From: Gemmatimonadales bacterium UBA7835
Lineage (GTDB): Bacteria > Gemmatimonadota > Gemmatimonadetes > Longimicrobiales > Gaopeijiaceae
NCBI GenBank assembly: GCA_002500925.1
Contig: DLTN01000101.1
Span: 1-21,641 of the forward strand
Length of the DNA stretch: 21,641 nucleotides
Direction: 5' to 3'
In this document: positions 15,107-21,641 of the stretch, piece by piece
Layout of the letters: every line of letters begins with the position of its first letter
Position numbering within the stretch: the first letter of the stretch is position 1
Made by a program: the position numbers and the translations under genes
The notes under the pieces: model-generated
Seen by the model: only the letters and a program-made list of their open reading frames with translations
Database searches by the model: none
What the model was told of the DNA's origin: nothing

Positions 15107-16900
15107 TCAGTGTCCCTGACTGTCTTGTCTAACCCAGTCGCCCCTGAGCCAGTCCACTACGAGACCCATCTCATCCTCGGTAAGAATTTTCTCAGCCCCG
15201 AAGGATGGCATACGGTCGTTGTCTTCGCCGTAAAAACGCTCCTCGGTAGGATCATGGAGCATCCCGAGCATCCAATCACGTGAACCCCAGCCCGTCAGGA
15301 CCGGGCCAACATCACCTTCAGTTTGGTCGCGGAAGGTGTGGCAGCGGGTGCAGTTGATCTCCTCACCGCTTATGAGCGCTCGACCTTCTTCTATCTCCGT
15401 CTGCTGAACAGCATCCTGCTCAACCTGCGCGGGCAAACTTCCTTCGGCTGACACAGCCATTATAACCTTCGCCAGGTCTGAACGGACCTCAGGTGAAAAA
15501 CGCGCAACGCCGCGCTGCACAAATCGTGACATGCGGCCATTCACATGCTCGGTGCCGCCAAAGTATTCGTCCGTCGCAACTCGCTCTGGATCAAGAAGCC
15601 CGGCTAGCCAGGCACGGGTCCCAAACCCTGCGAGGTCGGAAGCCGATGGCGGATCAGCCGGCTGACCGCCGAGTCCGTCGTGTCCCTCAAACCTATGACA
15701 CTGGGAGCAGTTCGCTTCGAAAATCCTGGGCCCTTGGGTTAAGGGGTCAGCTCTCAGCATCGCGAGCCCGCCCTCAACTGGGATACCTGAGAGAGCCGCT
15801 GCAAGCTCCGAGGAACGCTCCGCCAGGACCTCCGCTTCAGCTTGGGCTGCCACGAACTCAGGGTCCGCCGAGTCCTGAACCCGCGCTTGCCAAGTTAGCA
15901 TCACGATACCCGCGAGCAGGGCAGTGGCTACGCCGACATTGAACCGATGTCCATACTTCCACCCTCCTATGATCGGCATCGCCGCTACCAGCGCGAGCAC
16001 AAGCCCCGGTATTACCTGGGCACCTATGACCTCCCACCCCGCCGGGAAGTATTTCAGCCACTGAAAAAGGAACAGGAAGTACCACTCAGGCCTCGCTGCT
16101 GCATATGGTTCCGCCGGATCGGCAGGCGCCCCTAGGTGAGCGCCACCACTCCACAGAACGAGCCCTAAGACTGTCGCCATCACAATAAGTGACGCGACGC
16201 CATCTTTCAGTACCTGCTCCGGCCAAAAATATCCGTCCGGTTTTTCTCTCGCGCTCTTGGGGGTTGTGACGCCATGCCGTCGAAATAGGTAAATGTGTCC
16301 GACTATCAGCAATGCGACTGCCGCGGGAAGTATACCCGCGTGCAGTACAAAAAATCTTGTCAGTGTCAGGTGACCGTATTCCGACCCGCCAACGAGCAGT
16401 TGTTGCAGCCCTGGACCCACGACAGGGGTCATGGACGCAATGCTCGTCGCTACCTTCGTGGCCCAGTACCCTTTCTGGTCCCAGGGCAAAAGATATCCAG
16501 TCAGAGAAAGCCCAAGCACTAGTTGCAGCAGGATAAGCCCGAACCAAAAGTTGACCTCGCGTGGTGCTCGGTATGCGCCATCGATCAGAACCTGCATCAG
16601 GTGGAGCACGAGAAGCACAATCGTGACTTGGGCCATGTAGTGATGGATGCCACGAAGCAACCATCCGCCCGTCATCTGGTTTTGGATAAACCAAACACTC
16701 TCCCACGCACCCTGTGCATTAGCACTGTACGCGGACCATAGAACTACACCAGTGATGAGTTGGACAACCATGGCAAAAACAAGCGTGCTCCCCCAGATAT
16801 ACCTCCAGCGCGCACCACCAGGGATACGCTCATAGAGCACCCCCTGAAGCAGCGCACGGTAGCCCGTGCGATTATCTAGCCAGTCGAGCATACCGCGCAT
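15107..16900 (-). CDS. Cytochrome b (b6 + subunit IV) fused to a dihaem cytochrome c
   Basis: This 597-residue protein is the core of a quinol:cytochrome c oxidoreductase. Residues 1-340 are full-length cytochrome b: haem ligands His86/His100 and His187/His202, LLPWDQ (137-142) and the quinol-site PEWY (271-274). The 14/15 ligand spacing is that of the b6 type, yet residue 35 is Ile, so the extra covalent haem of b6f is not expected. After a helical linker come two cytochrome c domains: CSQCH (398-402, probable Met457) and CTRCH (517-521, probable Met563). These replace a separate cytochrome c1 or f. The ATG at 16900 overlaps the Rieske stop (TGATG); a TTG lies one codon upstream. Two genes thus seem to encode the catalytic complex. 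Confidence 0.94.
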   Translation of the reverse strand: MRGMLDWLDNRTGYRALLQGVLYERIPGGARWRYIWGSTLVFAMVVQLITGVVLWSAYSANAQGAWESVWFIQNQMTGGWLLRGIHHYMAQVTIVLLVLHLMQVLIDGAYRAPREVNFWFGLILLQLVLGLSLTGYLLPWDQKGYWATKVATSIASMTPVVGPGLQQLLVGGSEYGHLTLTRFFVLHAGILPAAVALLIVGHIYLFRRHGVTTPKSAREKPDGYFWPEQVLKDGVASLIVMATVLGLVLWSGGAHLGAPADPAEPYAAARPEWYFLFLFQWLKYFPAGWEVIGAQVIPGLVLALVAAMPIIGGWKYGHRFNVGVATALLAGIVMLTWQARVQDSADPEFVAAQAEAEVLAERSSELAAALSGIPVEGGLAMLRADPLTQGPRIFEANCSQCHRFEGHDGLGGQPADPPSASDLAGFGTRAWLAGLLDPERVATDEYFGGTEHVNGRMSRFVQRGVARFSPEVRSDLAKVIMAVSAEGSLPAQVEQDAVQQTEIEEGRALISGEEINCTRCHTFRDQTEGDVGPVLTGWGSRDWMLGMLHDPTEERFYGEDNDRMPSFGAEKILTEDEMGLVVDWLRGDWVRQDSQGH

Positions 16901-17493
16901 CAAACGGGGGTCTTCTCAGCCCGACCGGGCAAGAAATTCTGAAAACGAACCCATACCTCATCTCCATTGCGGACTTCTACATCGAGCGTGTCCATATCCC
17001 GTGGACTAGGGCTGGTCGGATCATCCACGGCCCCGTCCAAGTCAAAGCTACTTAGGTGACAGGGGCACGAAAAACGAGAGTTGTCCTTAGCCACTCCGAC
17101 AAAACACCCCGCGTGGGGACACACCACGTTCAACGCGCGGACTTCATCACCCGAACGGCGCAGGTAAACCGCTCCCACGGGGCTGTCGTCATAGGCAGCC
17201 CAAGCATCGGTTCGGTCAGCCGTCACCGTGAACTTCCGAGGAGATCCGTCCTCTGGAATCGCTGAAGTCCGGGCCACGAGCACCATTTCACTGCTCAGCT
17301 TTTCACGACGCAAAGGGTCGAGAAGCGAAACCACCGCAGCACCAATCGGGGCTAACATGGCAAGCGTGCCTGCCGCTACTGCGGAAACGCCGACTAGAAA
17401 GTCTCGGCGCTCTTTTTCAACGACTCTGTCTAGCCCATCACTGAGAGTTGGTTCAGTCTCAGCTCTTGACTCTTCTAAGCTGTCTTCGCTCAT
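16900..17493 (-). CDS. Rieske [2Fe-2S] iron-sulfur protein of the bc complex
   Basis: This 197-residue protein carries electrons from quinol at the b subunit to the cytochrome c domains. A Tat-type motif (ERRDFLVG, Arg29-Arg30) precedes a membrane helix at about 33-57, which stays as the anchor. The cluster boxes are CPHAGC (125-130) and CPCHLSS (143-149): ligands Cys125, His127, Cys143 and His146, with Cys130-Cys145 as the stabilising disulfide. The cluster domain is compact, with a short loop between the boxes. The ATG at 17493 is preceded by an in-frame TTG one codon earlier. The stop overlaps the cytochrome b start by one base, so the two are translated together. Confidence 0.95.
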   Translation of the reverse strand: MSEDSLEESRAETEPTLSDGLDRVVEKERRDFLVGVSAVAAGTLAMLAPIGAAVVSLLDPLRREKLSSEMVLVARTSAIPEDGSPRKFTVTADRTDAWAAYDDSPVGAVYLRRSGDEVRALNVVCPHAGCFVGVAKDNSRFSCPCHLSSFDLDGAVDDPTSPSPRDMDTLDVEVRNGDEVWVRFQNFLPGRAEKTPV

Positions 17494-17528
17494 CAATGCG
17501 ATATCTCGAACCTAGATCGTTCATTGAG

Positions 17529-17542
17529 TAACCGTTAACCGT
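17529..17542. repeat. Tandem heptamer TAACCGT x2 upstream of the Rieske gene
   Basis: Two exact, adjacent copies of TAACCGT lie 36 bases upstream of the Rieske ATG. They might be a binding site for a regulator of the respiratory operon, or chance. Confidence 0.4.
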
Positions 17543-17668
17543 GGGAATTTTGACAAAGTATGGCCCGAAGCTCAACCCACTTGATCCGTTCACGGTTCAC
17601 ACGTGTATGTCGGAACCGACCCAAAGCACCACTAGAACTCACTGACATGGCTCTTAAAAAAGCTTCGC

Positions 17669-17680
17669 GGAGTATACTCC
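17669..17680. promoter_or_regulatory. 12-bp perfect palindrome GGAGTATACTCC
   Basis: An uninterrupted 12-bp palindrome in non-coding DNA, 188 bases before the cupin start and just upstream of the 47-codon frame. Its size suits a dimeric regulator, but no regulator is linked to it. Confidence 0.35.
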
Positions 17681-17698
17681 ACCGCAGGAAAAGGGTTC

Positions 17699-17842
17699 AT
17701 GATCATCTCCAATGCCAACGATTGCCCGACCATCTCCGACCGTGCAAGTTGGCGACCCCACCTGAACTATTCGGCTCGGAACGCTGAGCAAACGCGAACG
17801 GGTGAGAAGAATCACATCATATCTAGAGTATTCTGCTTCTAA
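17699..17842 (+). CDS. Possible 47-residue ORF before the cupin gene
   Basis: The ATG at 17699 is preceded by AGGAAAAGGG (17686-17695), a good ribosome binding site, and the frame closes with TAA 25 bases before the cupin ATG. The start, MIISNANDCPTI, faintly recalls the N-terminus of some cupin proteins; the rest resembles nothing I know. It may be a leader peptide, a remnant of a decayed gene, or noise. Confidence 0.3.
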   Translation: MIISNANDCPTISDRASWRPHLNYSARNAEQTRTGEKNHIISRVFCF

Positions 17843-17867
17843 TCCGCCTCGTCATGGAGGAATTTTG

Positions 17868-18191
17868 ATGATCAATCGTTATAACATCTCTTCTCTGGAA
17901 CCCAGAGAGCTCATTACCGGCCATCATGGCCGTTTCGTGCACTCCGCTCATACGACTCACGTCTATTGGAAGATAGACGCGGGAGCGAAACTCCCCGAAC
18001 ACAGCCACCCACACGAACAGGTCGTGAATGTACTCGAGGGGAAATACGAACTGATTGTGAACGGAGAGACATACATTCTTGAATCTGGCGAAGTGCTCGT
18101 GATTCCTGGGGAGGCGACGCACAGCGGGACGGCCCATACCGATTGCCGGATACTTGACGTGTTTTCCCCAGTTCGTGAGGAATACCGTTGA
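17868..18191 (+). CDS. Single-domain cupin protein
   Basis: This is a 107-residue cytoplasmic cupin. Motif 1 is present as HSHPHEQVVNVLEGKYEL: the two His and the Glu are metal ligands, followed by the usual G. Motif 2 is EVLVIPGEATHSG, with its His as the fourth ligand. Such minimal cupins are metal-dependent isomerases, dioxygenases or sensors, and the substrate cannot be inferred. The ATG at 17868 has an excellent ribosome binding site (GGAGG, 17856-17860, 7-base spacing). An upstream in-frame GTG at 17802 is less likely. The stop overlaps the next gene's TTG start by three bases, so the pair is coupled. Confidence 0.9.
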   Translation: MINRYNISSLEPRELITGHHGRFVHSAHTTHVYWKIDAGAKLPEHSHPHEQVVNVLEGKYELIVNGETYILESGEVLVIPGEATHSGTAHTDCRILDVFSPVREEYR

Positions 18192-18997
18192 ACTCACGCT
18201 CAGCGTTTATCCTGCTCGGCGCAGCAACCATAGCCGTCGGGCTTTACCTGCAGTCCGACACCTCTACTCAGGAGTCCAGGGATGGAACGCACTTAAGCTC
18301 CTCGCACTCCGCGGCTCTCTGGCCCCCGGTAGCAACCTTTTCAATTCTTGGGTACGACCCCGAAACAGGAGAGCTAGGTGGAGCCGTGCAGTCACGGGTT
18401 TTTTCTGTTGGTAATGGGGTGCTCTGGGCGGAAGCCAATGTTGGCGTAGTGGCTACCCAAGCCGTCGTGGACGTCAGCTACGGCCCACAAGCACTTGAAC
18501 TGCTCCGATCTGGCATGGCTCCGGGCCAAGTCGTGGAAACAATCTTAAGGAACGATCCAAACCCGCGACCGGAGAGCTGGGCGGTCCAAGGTCGGCAGTT
18601 CTCAGTAATGGATGCCAACGGAAACGTAGCTACTCACTCAGGTACACAAGCAAGTGATTGGGCGGGGCATCAAATGAACCAGCATGTGTCAGCTCAAGGA
18701 AATATCCTAGCTGGCCCTGAAGTCGTAAGAAACATGGTCCACGCATTTGAGAGCACTGACGGACAGCACCTATCGTTCCGACTCCTCGCCGCCTTGGAAG
18801 CAGGCCAGGCTGCAGGTGGAGACACTCGCGGTATGCAGTCCGCAGCAATTCTTATAGTAAAGGAAGACGGCGGAGTCTGGCTGAACAACGACGTAGTCAT
18901 GCGCCTCCAGGTCGACGACTCCGATAATCCCATTGCCGAACTCCGACGCCTCGTAGAAATCGCAGGCCAGCAGCGCTCTCGTTTCAGGGGAAGATGA
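18188..18997 (+). CDS. Exported DUF1028 (Ntn-hydrolase-like) protein
   Basis: This 269-residue protein begins at a TTG that overlaps the cupin stop. A signal peptide or anchor (residues 5-22) is followed by a DUF1028 domain from about residue 50. Hallmarks are TFSILGYDPETGELGGAVQSR, WAEANVGVVATQAVVDVSYGP, WAGHQMNQHVSAQGNILAGPEVV and LEAGQAAGGDTRGMQSAAIL. DUF1028 proteins adopt an Ntn-hydrolase fold, and Thr50 sits where a processed N-terminal nucleophile would be; processing is inferred. Most relatives are cytoplasmic, so the export signal is notable. Function of the family is poorly known. Coupling to a cupin suggests that the two act on one compound or pathway. Confidence 0.88.
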   Translation: MNSRSAFILLGAATIAVGLYLQSDTSTQESRDGTHLSSSHSAALWPPVATFSILGYDPETGELGGAVQSRVFSVGNGVLWAEANVGVVATQAVVDVSYGPQALELLRSGMAPGQVVETILRNDPNPRPESWAVQGRQFSVMDANGNVATHSGTQASDWAGHQMNQHVSAQGNILAGPEVVRNMVHAFESTDGQHLSFRLLAALEAGQAAGGDTRGMQSAAILIVKEDGGVWLNNDVVMRLQVDDSDNPIAELRRLVEIAGQQRSRFRGR

Positions 18998-19070
18998 AAA
19001 GCAACCCTGCGGTGATTCATCCGAAGTGAGTCACCCAATACAGACCCTAAAAACAGCTAACCTCTCAAGA

Positions 19071-19106
19071 CCCGGGCTTAATAAATCTTAACCGCCACTT
19101 CCCGGG
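19071..19106. terminator. Possible hairpin between convergent genes
   Basis: Two CCCGGG hexamers (19071-19076 and 19101-19106) can pair across a 24-base AT-rich loop, between the convergent DUF1028 and bacilliredoxin genes. The stem is only 6 bp and each copy is self-complementary, so support is weak. Confidence 0.25.
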
Positions 19107-19133
19107 CACCCGTCAGAATGGTCCTATCACCCC

Positions 19134-19550
19134 CTAGCAGTGCTCCTCATACGCAGTACGTAGATCTGCCGCAATGTCCTCGGGGTTACGTCCCTCGATC
19201 TGATGGCGCTCCATGAAGTAGACAAGCTGTCCGTCCTTAAAAAGCCCAACGGAGGGAGAGGACGGAGGATATCCGGTGATGTAGTCACGAGTGCGATCCG
19301 TAGCCTCCAAATCCTGTCCAGCAAAGACCGTGGTCAGGACTTCCGGCTTTTTCTCCCCCTGGAGAGACATCCACACCGCCGGACGCATCATAGCGGCGGC
19401 ACATCCACACACAGAATTCACAGCAACCAGCGTCGTCCGCGTCTCCGACCCTAGAAGCGTATCGACTTCGTCTGGCGTGCGCATCTCGGAGAAGCCCACA
19501 CGCACCAGATCTTCTCGCATCGGGGCAACCATCATCTCTGGATAAGGCAT
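19134..19550 (-). CDS. BrxA/BrxB-family bacilliredoxin (UPF0403)
   Basis: This 138-residue thioredoxin-like protein belongs to the YphP/YqiW family. Its redox motif is Cys48-Gly-Cys50 in NSVCGCAAAMMRP, which is diagnostic. Other conserved features are the N-terminal YPEMMVAPMREDL, the YITGYPPSSPSVGLFKDG segment and the RHQIEGRNPEDIAADL C-terminus, ending in Cys138. In Firmicutes these proteins remove bacillithiol from oxidised protein thiols. Whether this organism makes bacillithiol cannot be told here. GGGAG lies six bases before the ATG. It is divergent from the molybdenum hydroxylase operon. Confidence 0.93.
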   Translation of the reverse strand: MPYPEMMVAPMREDLVRVGFSEMRTPDEVDTLLGSETRTTLVAVNSVCGCAAAMMRPAVWMSLQGEKKPEVLTTVFAGQDLEATDRTRDYITGYPPSSPSVGLFKDGQLVYFMERHQIEGRNPEDIAADLRTAYEEHC

Positions 19551-19669
19551 TACAACTCCCGCTCTGTTGTCGTAACGACCGGCGCTCAGCGGAGCGACCG
19601 TCGACTGAACTCTTATTTAAAGTTTGACGTCTGTCTACCACAGGTCATGACAAAGGTGCCGTTGCCAAC

Positions 19670-19714
19670 ATGACGCAGCGCGAGCGACCTTGTCACTATC
19701 TATGTCCAATATGA
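19670..19714 (+). CDS. Possible 14-codon leader ORF before the hydroxylase operon
   Basis: ATG at 19670 opens a 14-residue frame (MTQRERPCHYLCPI) whose TGA (19712-19714) overlaps an in-frame ATG of the small subunit at 19711 (ATGA). It may couple translation and would favour 19711 as the true start. Chance cannot be excluded. Confidence 0.18.
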   Translation: MTQRERPCHYLCPI

Positions 19715-20217
19715 CTGAAGTCGTGCGCCTCCGGGTCAACGGAGACATTTACGAGGTCGGCGTGCCGACCCACTACACTCTCCTAGAGACGCTGAGGTAC
19801 GTGCTGGCACTGACCGGCTCCAAGCAGGGTTGCGATAAGGGTGACTGCGGGGCGTGTACCGTCATCTTAGATGGTGCGCCCACACTCGCGTGCCTCACGC
19901 CGGTGTGGGAGGCGGAGGGGTCTGCGGTCACCACCGTCGAGGGCTTAGCCGGACCAGAAGGGCCACACCCTCTTCAGGACGAGTTCGATCTTAACGGCGC
20001 TGCCCAGTGCGGCTTCTGTACACCCGGCATTCTATGCTCCGCCGCAGTACTTCTCGACAAGACGTCCAATCCTACACGGTTGGAGATTCAGGAGGCACTT
20101 GCTGGCAATCTCTGCCGCTGCACAGGCTACGCAAAGATCTACGATGCCGTCGAAGCTGCAGCGATACGAATGGAGGAAAGAAAAGAAAGAGGAGGCCAGA
20201 GTGTTGATCCTACATAA
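19702..20217 (+). CDS. [2Fe-2S] small subunit of a xanthine dehydrogenase-family hydroxylase
   Basis: This 171-residue protein carries two [2Fe-2S] clusters between the molybdenum centre and the electron acceptor. The plant-type cluster uses Cys44, Cys49, Cys52 and Cys64 (GCDKGDCGACTV). The helical-domain cluster uses Cys103, Cys106, Cys138 and Cys140 (CGFCTPG and CRCTGY). Length and order match CoxS/HcrC-type subunits. I use the ATG at 19702; ATG 19711 is also possible. The large subunit begins 68 bases after the stop, so the two are one operon. No FAD subunit lies between them; it may be further right or the enzyme may use another acceptor. Confidence 0.94.
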   Translation: MSNMTEVVRLRVNGDIYEVGVPTHYTLLETLRYVLALTGSKQGCDKGDCGACTVILDGAPTLACLTPVWEAEGSAVTTVEGLAGPEGPHPLQDEFDLNGAAQCGFCTPGILCSAAVLLDKTSNPTRLEIQEALAGNLCRCTGYAKIYDAVEAAAIRMEERKERGGQSVDPT

Positions 20218-20285
20218 GTCTCAGTCGGACTATATCTTACGGGCTTACATGCAGCCTGACGGAAAGAGGTGATCCGGGACTTCGA

Positions 20286-21641
20286 ATGAGCCAAGACTTT
20301 ACTGAAACCACCCCAATCACAGCAGTGATCGGATCTGGAATGCGCAAAGTAGACGGGCTCGAAAAATCTACCGGCCGTGCCGTCTACACGGATGACGTAA
20401 CGCTTCCGGGCATGCTTCATGGCAAGATTCTCCGCAGCCCTCACCCCCATGCGCGCATCCTTTCGATCGATACATCACGTGCAGAGGCGCTGGACGGTGT
20501 TCATGCGGTCATCACCGGACGGGATATGCCCATCCAGTATGGAATCATCCCATGGACCCAAGATGAGTACCCGCTTTGCTTAGACCGGGTGCGTTATATC
20601 GGAGATGGCGTAGCCGCCGTGGCGGCAATCGATGAAGACACGGCAATCGAGGCACTCTCCCTGATCCGAGTAGAATACCAAGAGCTGCCCGCCTTCTTCG
20701 ACCCACACCTCGCACTTAACGCCGACGGTTCGACACCATACGTGCACGATGCTAAAAAGGAGGGGTGGAACGGGAATATCACAAAGGTGGTGGAACTAGA
20801 GTTCGGCGATATCGAAGGTGGCATGGAAAAGGCCGATGTGGTCGTCGAAGGCGACTACTTCTTCGAGGGGACGACACACGCCGCTATCGAACCGCACTGT
20901 GCTATCGGGCAGTGGGACGGCGTGGGTCGGTTAACGGTTTGGTCAGCGACCCAGGTCCCACATTACCTGCACCGAGAACTCGCGAGAGTGCTCGAGATCG
21001 ACCAGGCTCAAGTGCGAGTACTGCAACCGCTTGTGGGAGGCGCGTTCGGAGGGAAAAGCGAGCCATTCGATCTAGAGTTCTGCGTCGGCAAGCTATCCAT
21101 GAAAACCGGCCGGCCCGTGAAGATACTCTATACGCGCGAAGAGGTTTTTTACTCGCATCGCGGCCGGCACCCATTCCACATGCACTACCGGACAGGTGCC
21201 ACAAAAGACGGTAAACTCTCATCTATAGACGCCAAAATCCTGCTCGACGGGGGTGCCTACGCTTCTTTTGGTCTGGTGACGACCTACTACTCCGGCCAGC
21301 TGCTGTGCGCGCCTTACGAGATGCCGGCTTACCGCTTCGACTCGACACGCGTATACACAAACAAGCCTGCGTGTGGGCCAAAACGGGGCCATGGGTCCGT
21401 CCAACCGCGATTCGCGTTCGAAGTCCAAATCGATAAGCTCGCTGAAAGGGTCGAATTGGATCCCATAGAGTTTAGACGCCGCAATTTTATCGGAGAAAAT
21501 ACGAGGACCATCAATGAATTACGTGTGACTTCAAATGGATTCCTCGAGTGTCTCTCGTCGGTTGAGGCGGCGTCAGCGTGGGGGGAGAAGTTCCGTAGCC
21601 TACCCTTTGGACGCGGAATCGGGATTGCTGGCTCGACATAC
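20286..21641 (+). CDS. Molybdopterin subunit of a xanthine dehydrogenase-family hydroxylase, HcrA-like (partial)
   Basis: I read 452 codons from the ATG at 20286 to the right edge without a stop; the usual length is about 750-800, so roughly 40% is missing. The N-terminal domain (GLEKSTGRAVYTDDVTLPGMLHGKILRSPH, residues 24-53) and DRVRYIGDGVAAVAA lead into the Mo-cofactor region with ATQVPHYLH (221-229), GGAFGGK (251-257) and ACGPKRGHG (362-370). From memory, EYPLCLDRVRY and the CGxxRGHG loop resemble 4-hydroxybenzoyl-CoA reductase alpha more than xanthine dehydrogenase or CO dehydrogenase; I could not run an alignment. CO dehydrogenase's active-site Cys motif is not seen. Substrate is open: an aromatic CoA ester or another heterocycle. 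A GGGA precedes the start. Confidence 0.92.
   Translation, partial: MSQDFTETTPITAVIGSGMRKVDGLEKSTGRAVYTDDVTLPGMLHGKILRSPHPHARILSIDTSRAEALDGVHAVITGRDMPIQYGIIPWTQDEYPLCLDRVRYIGDGVAAVAAIDEDTAIEALSLIRVEYQELPAFFDPHLALNADGSTPYVHDAKKEGWNGNITKVVELEFGDIEGGMEKADVVVEGDYFFEGTTHAAIEPHCAIGQWDGVGRLTVWSATQVPHYLHRELARVLEIDQAQVRVLQPLVGGAFGGKSEPFDLEFCVGKLSMKTGRPVKILYTREEVFYSHRGRHPFHMHYRTGATKDGKLSSIDAKILLDGGAYASFGLVTTYYSGQLLCAPYEMPAYRFDSTRVYTNKPACGPKRGHGSVQPRFAFEVQIDKLAERVELDPIEFRRRNFIGENTRTINELRVTSNGFLECLSSVEAASAWGEKFRSLPFGRGIGIAGSTY

Larger units (their letters stand above)
17494..17867. other. 374-base region between the bc operon and the cupin gene
   Basis: No well-supported gene is seen. It contains a tandem heptamer TAACCGT-TAACCGT (17529-17542) close to the Rieske start, a 12-bp perfect palindrome GGAGTATACTCC (17669-17680), and a 47-codon frame with a good ribosome binding site. 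It must also hold promoters for both flanking operons, but I could not place a convincing pair of boxes. Confidence 0.5.

Noticed and set aside
15493..16706. Several frames of 60-206 residues inside the cytochrome b gene
   Set aside because: All are frame shadows of the fused cytochrome; their products are rich in Arg, Ser and Pro and have no motif.
17560..17787. A 75-residue plus-strand frame in the gap before the cupin
   Set aside because: Highly basic, no ribosome binding site, no domain; it overlaps the better-initiated 47-codon frame in another frame.
20269..20289. Six-codon GTG frame ending in an ATGA overlap with the large hydroxylase subunit
   Set aside because: Any ATGA start creates such a stop, and a frame of six codons is expected by chance.
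1..21641. Mobile element, CRISPR or defence system
   Set aside because: No transposase, integrase, phage gene, terminal repeat pair or repeat-spacer array is visible, and composition is uniform.

Overview
The window looks like part of a chromosome from an uncultured Gram-negative bacterium, probably Gemmatimonadota or a close relative. This is inferred from the gene mix: lipoproteins that carry only a TonB-plug domain, carboxypeptidase-regulatory-like secreted proteins, a PSCyt1-type cytochrome, a DUF1028 protein and a cytochrome b fused to a dihaem cytochrome c. The DNA is moderately GC-rich and even in composition. I see no insertion sequence, prophage, CRISPR array, tRNA or rRNA. Most genes are metabolic or envelope-related and are arranged in short operons.

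Layout. 1-2319 (minus) is a nucleoside-type ABC importer: a BMP/Med-family lipoprotein followed by a two-cassette ATPase that runs off the left edge. 2475-4654 (plus) holds an SLC6-type sodium symporter and a TetR-family regulator whose promoter, operator-like palindrome and TTG start are packed into about 40 bases. 4807-6186 (plus) is a secreted three-repeat protein ending in a plug-like domain. 6215-9352 (minus) is a probable thiol-redox operon: an HTH/zinc-ribbon/membrane-anchor protein, CcdA, a DsbA-like lipoprotein, then a PD40 beta-propeller lipoprotein. 9474-10974 (plus) is an operon of an alpha/beta hydrolase, a small helical protein and a PduO-type cobalamin adenosyltransferase. A 7Fe ferredoxin follows (11175-11408).

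11508-11669 (minus) is a 53-residue membrane-anchored small protein with a strong ribosome binding site, divergent from an M20 peptidase/deacylase (11780-12955). A strong hairpin (12987-13028) separates that gene from two minus-strand lipoprotein genes, a plug-only protein and a dienelactone hydrolase. 14631-17493 is respiratory: a small monohaem cytochrome (plus) convergent with a Rieske/cytochrome b-dihaem c operon (minus). 17868-18997 is a cupin/DUF1028 pair. 19134-19550 (minus) is a bacilliredoxin. The right edge carries the small [2Fe-2S] subunit and the first 452 residues of the molybdopterin subunit of a xanthine dehydrogenase-family hydroxylase; the latter resembles 4-hydroxybenzoyl-CoA reductase alpha.

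How the parts work together. The Rieske protein and the b-cc fusion should form a quinol:cytochrome c oxidoreductase with no separate cytochrome c1. CcdA should pass reducing power to the DsbA-like lipoprotein, and the HTH/zinc-ribbon protein is placed to sense or control it. I found no wholly new multi-gene defence or mobile system. The least-described items are the HTH/zinc-ribbon/TM protein, the small proteins and the overlapped TetR control region.
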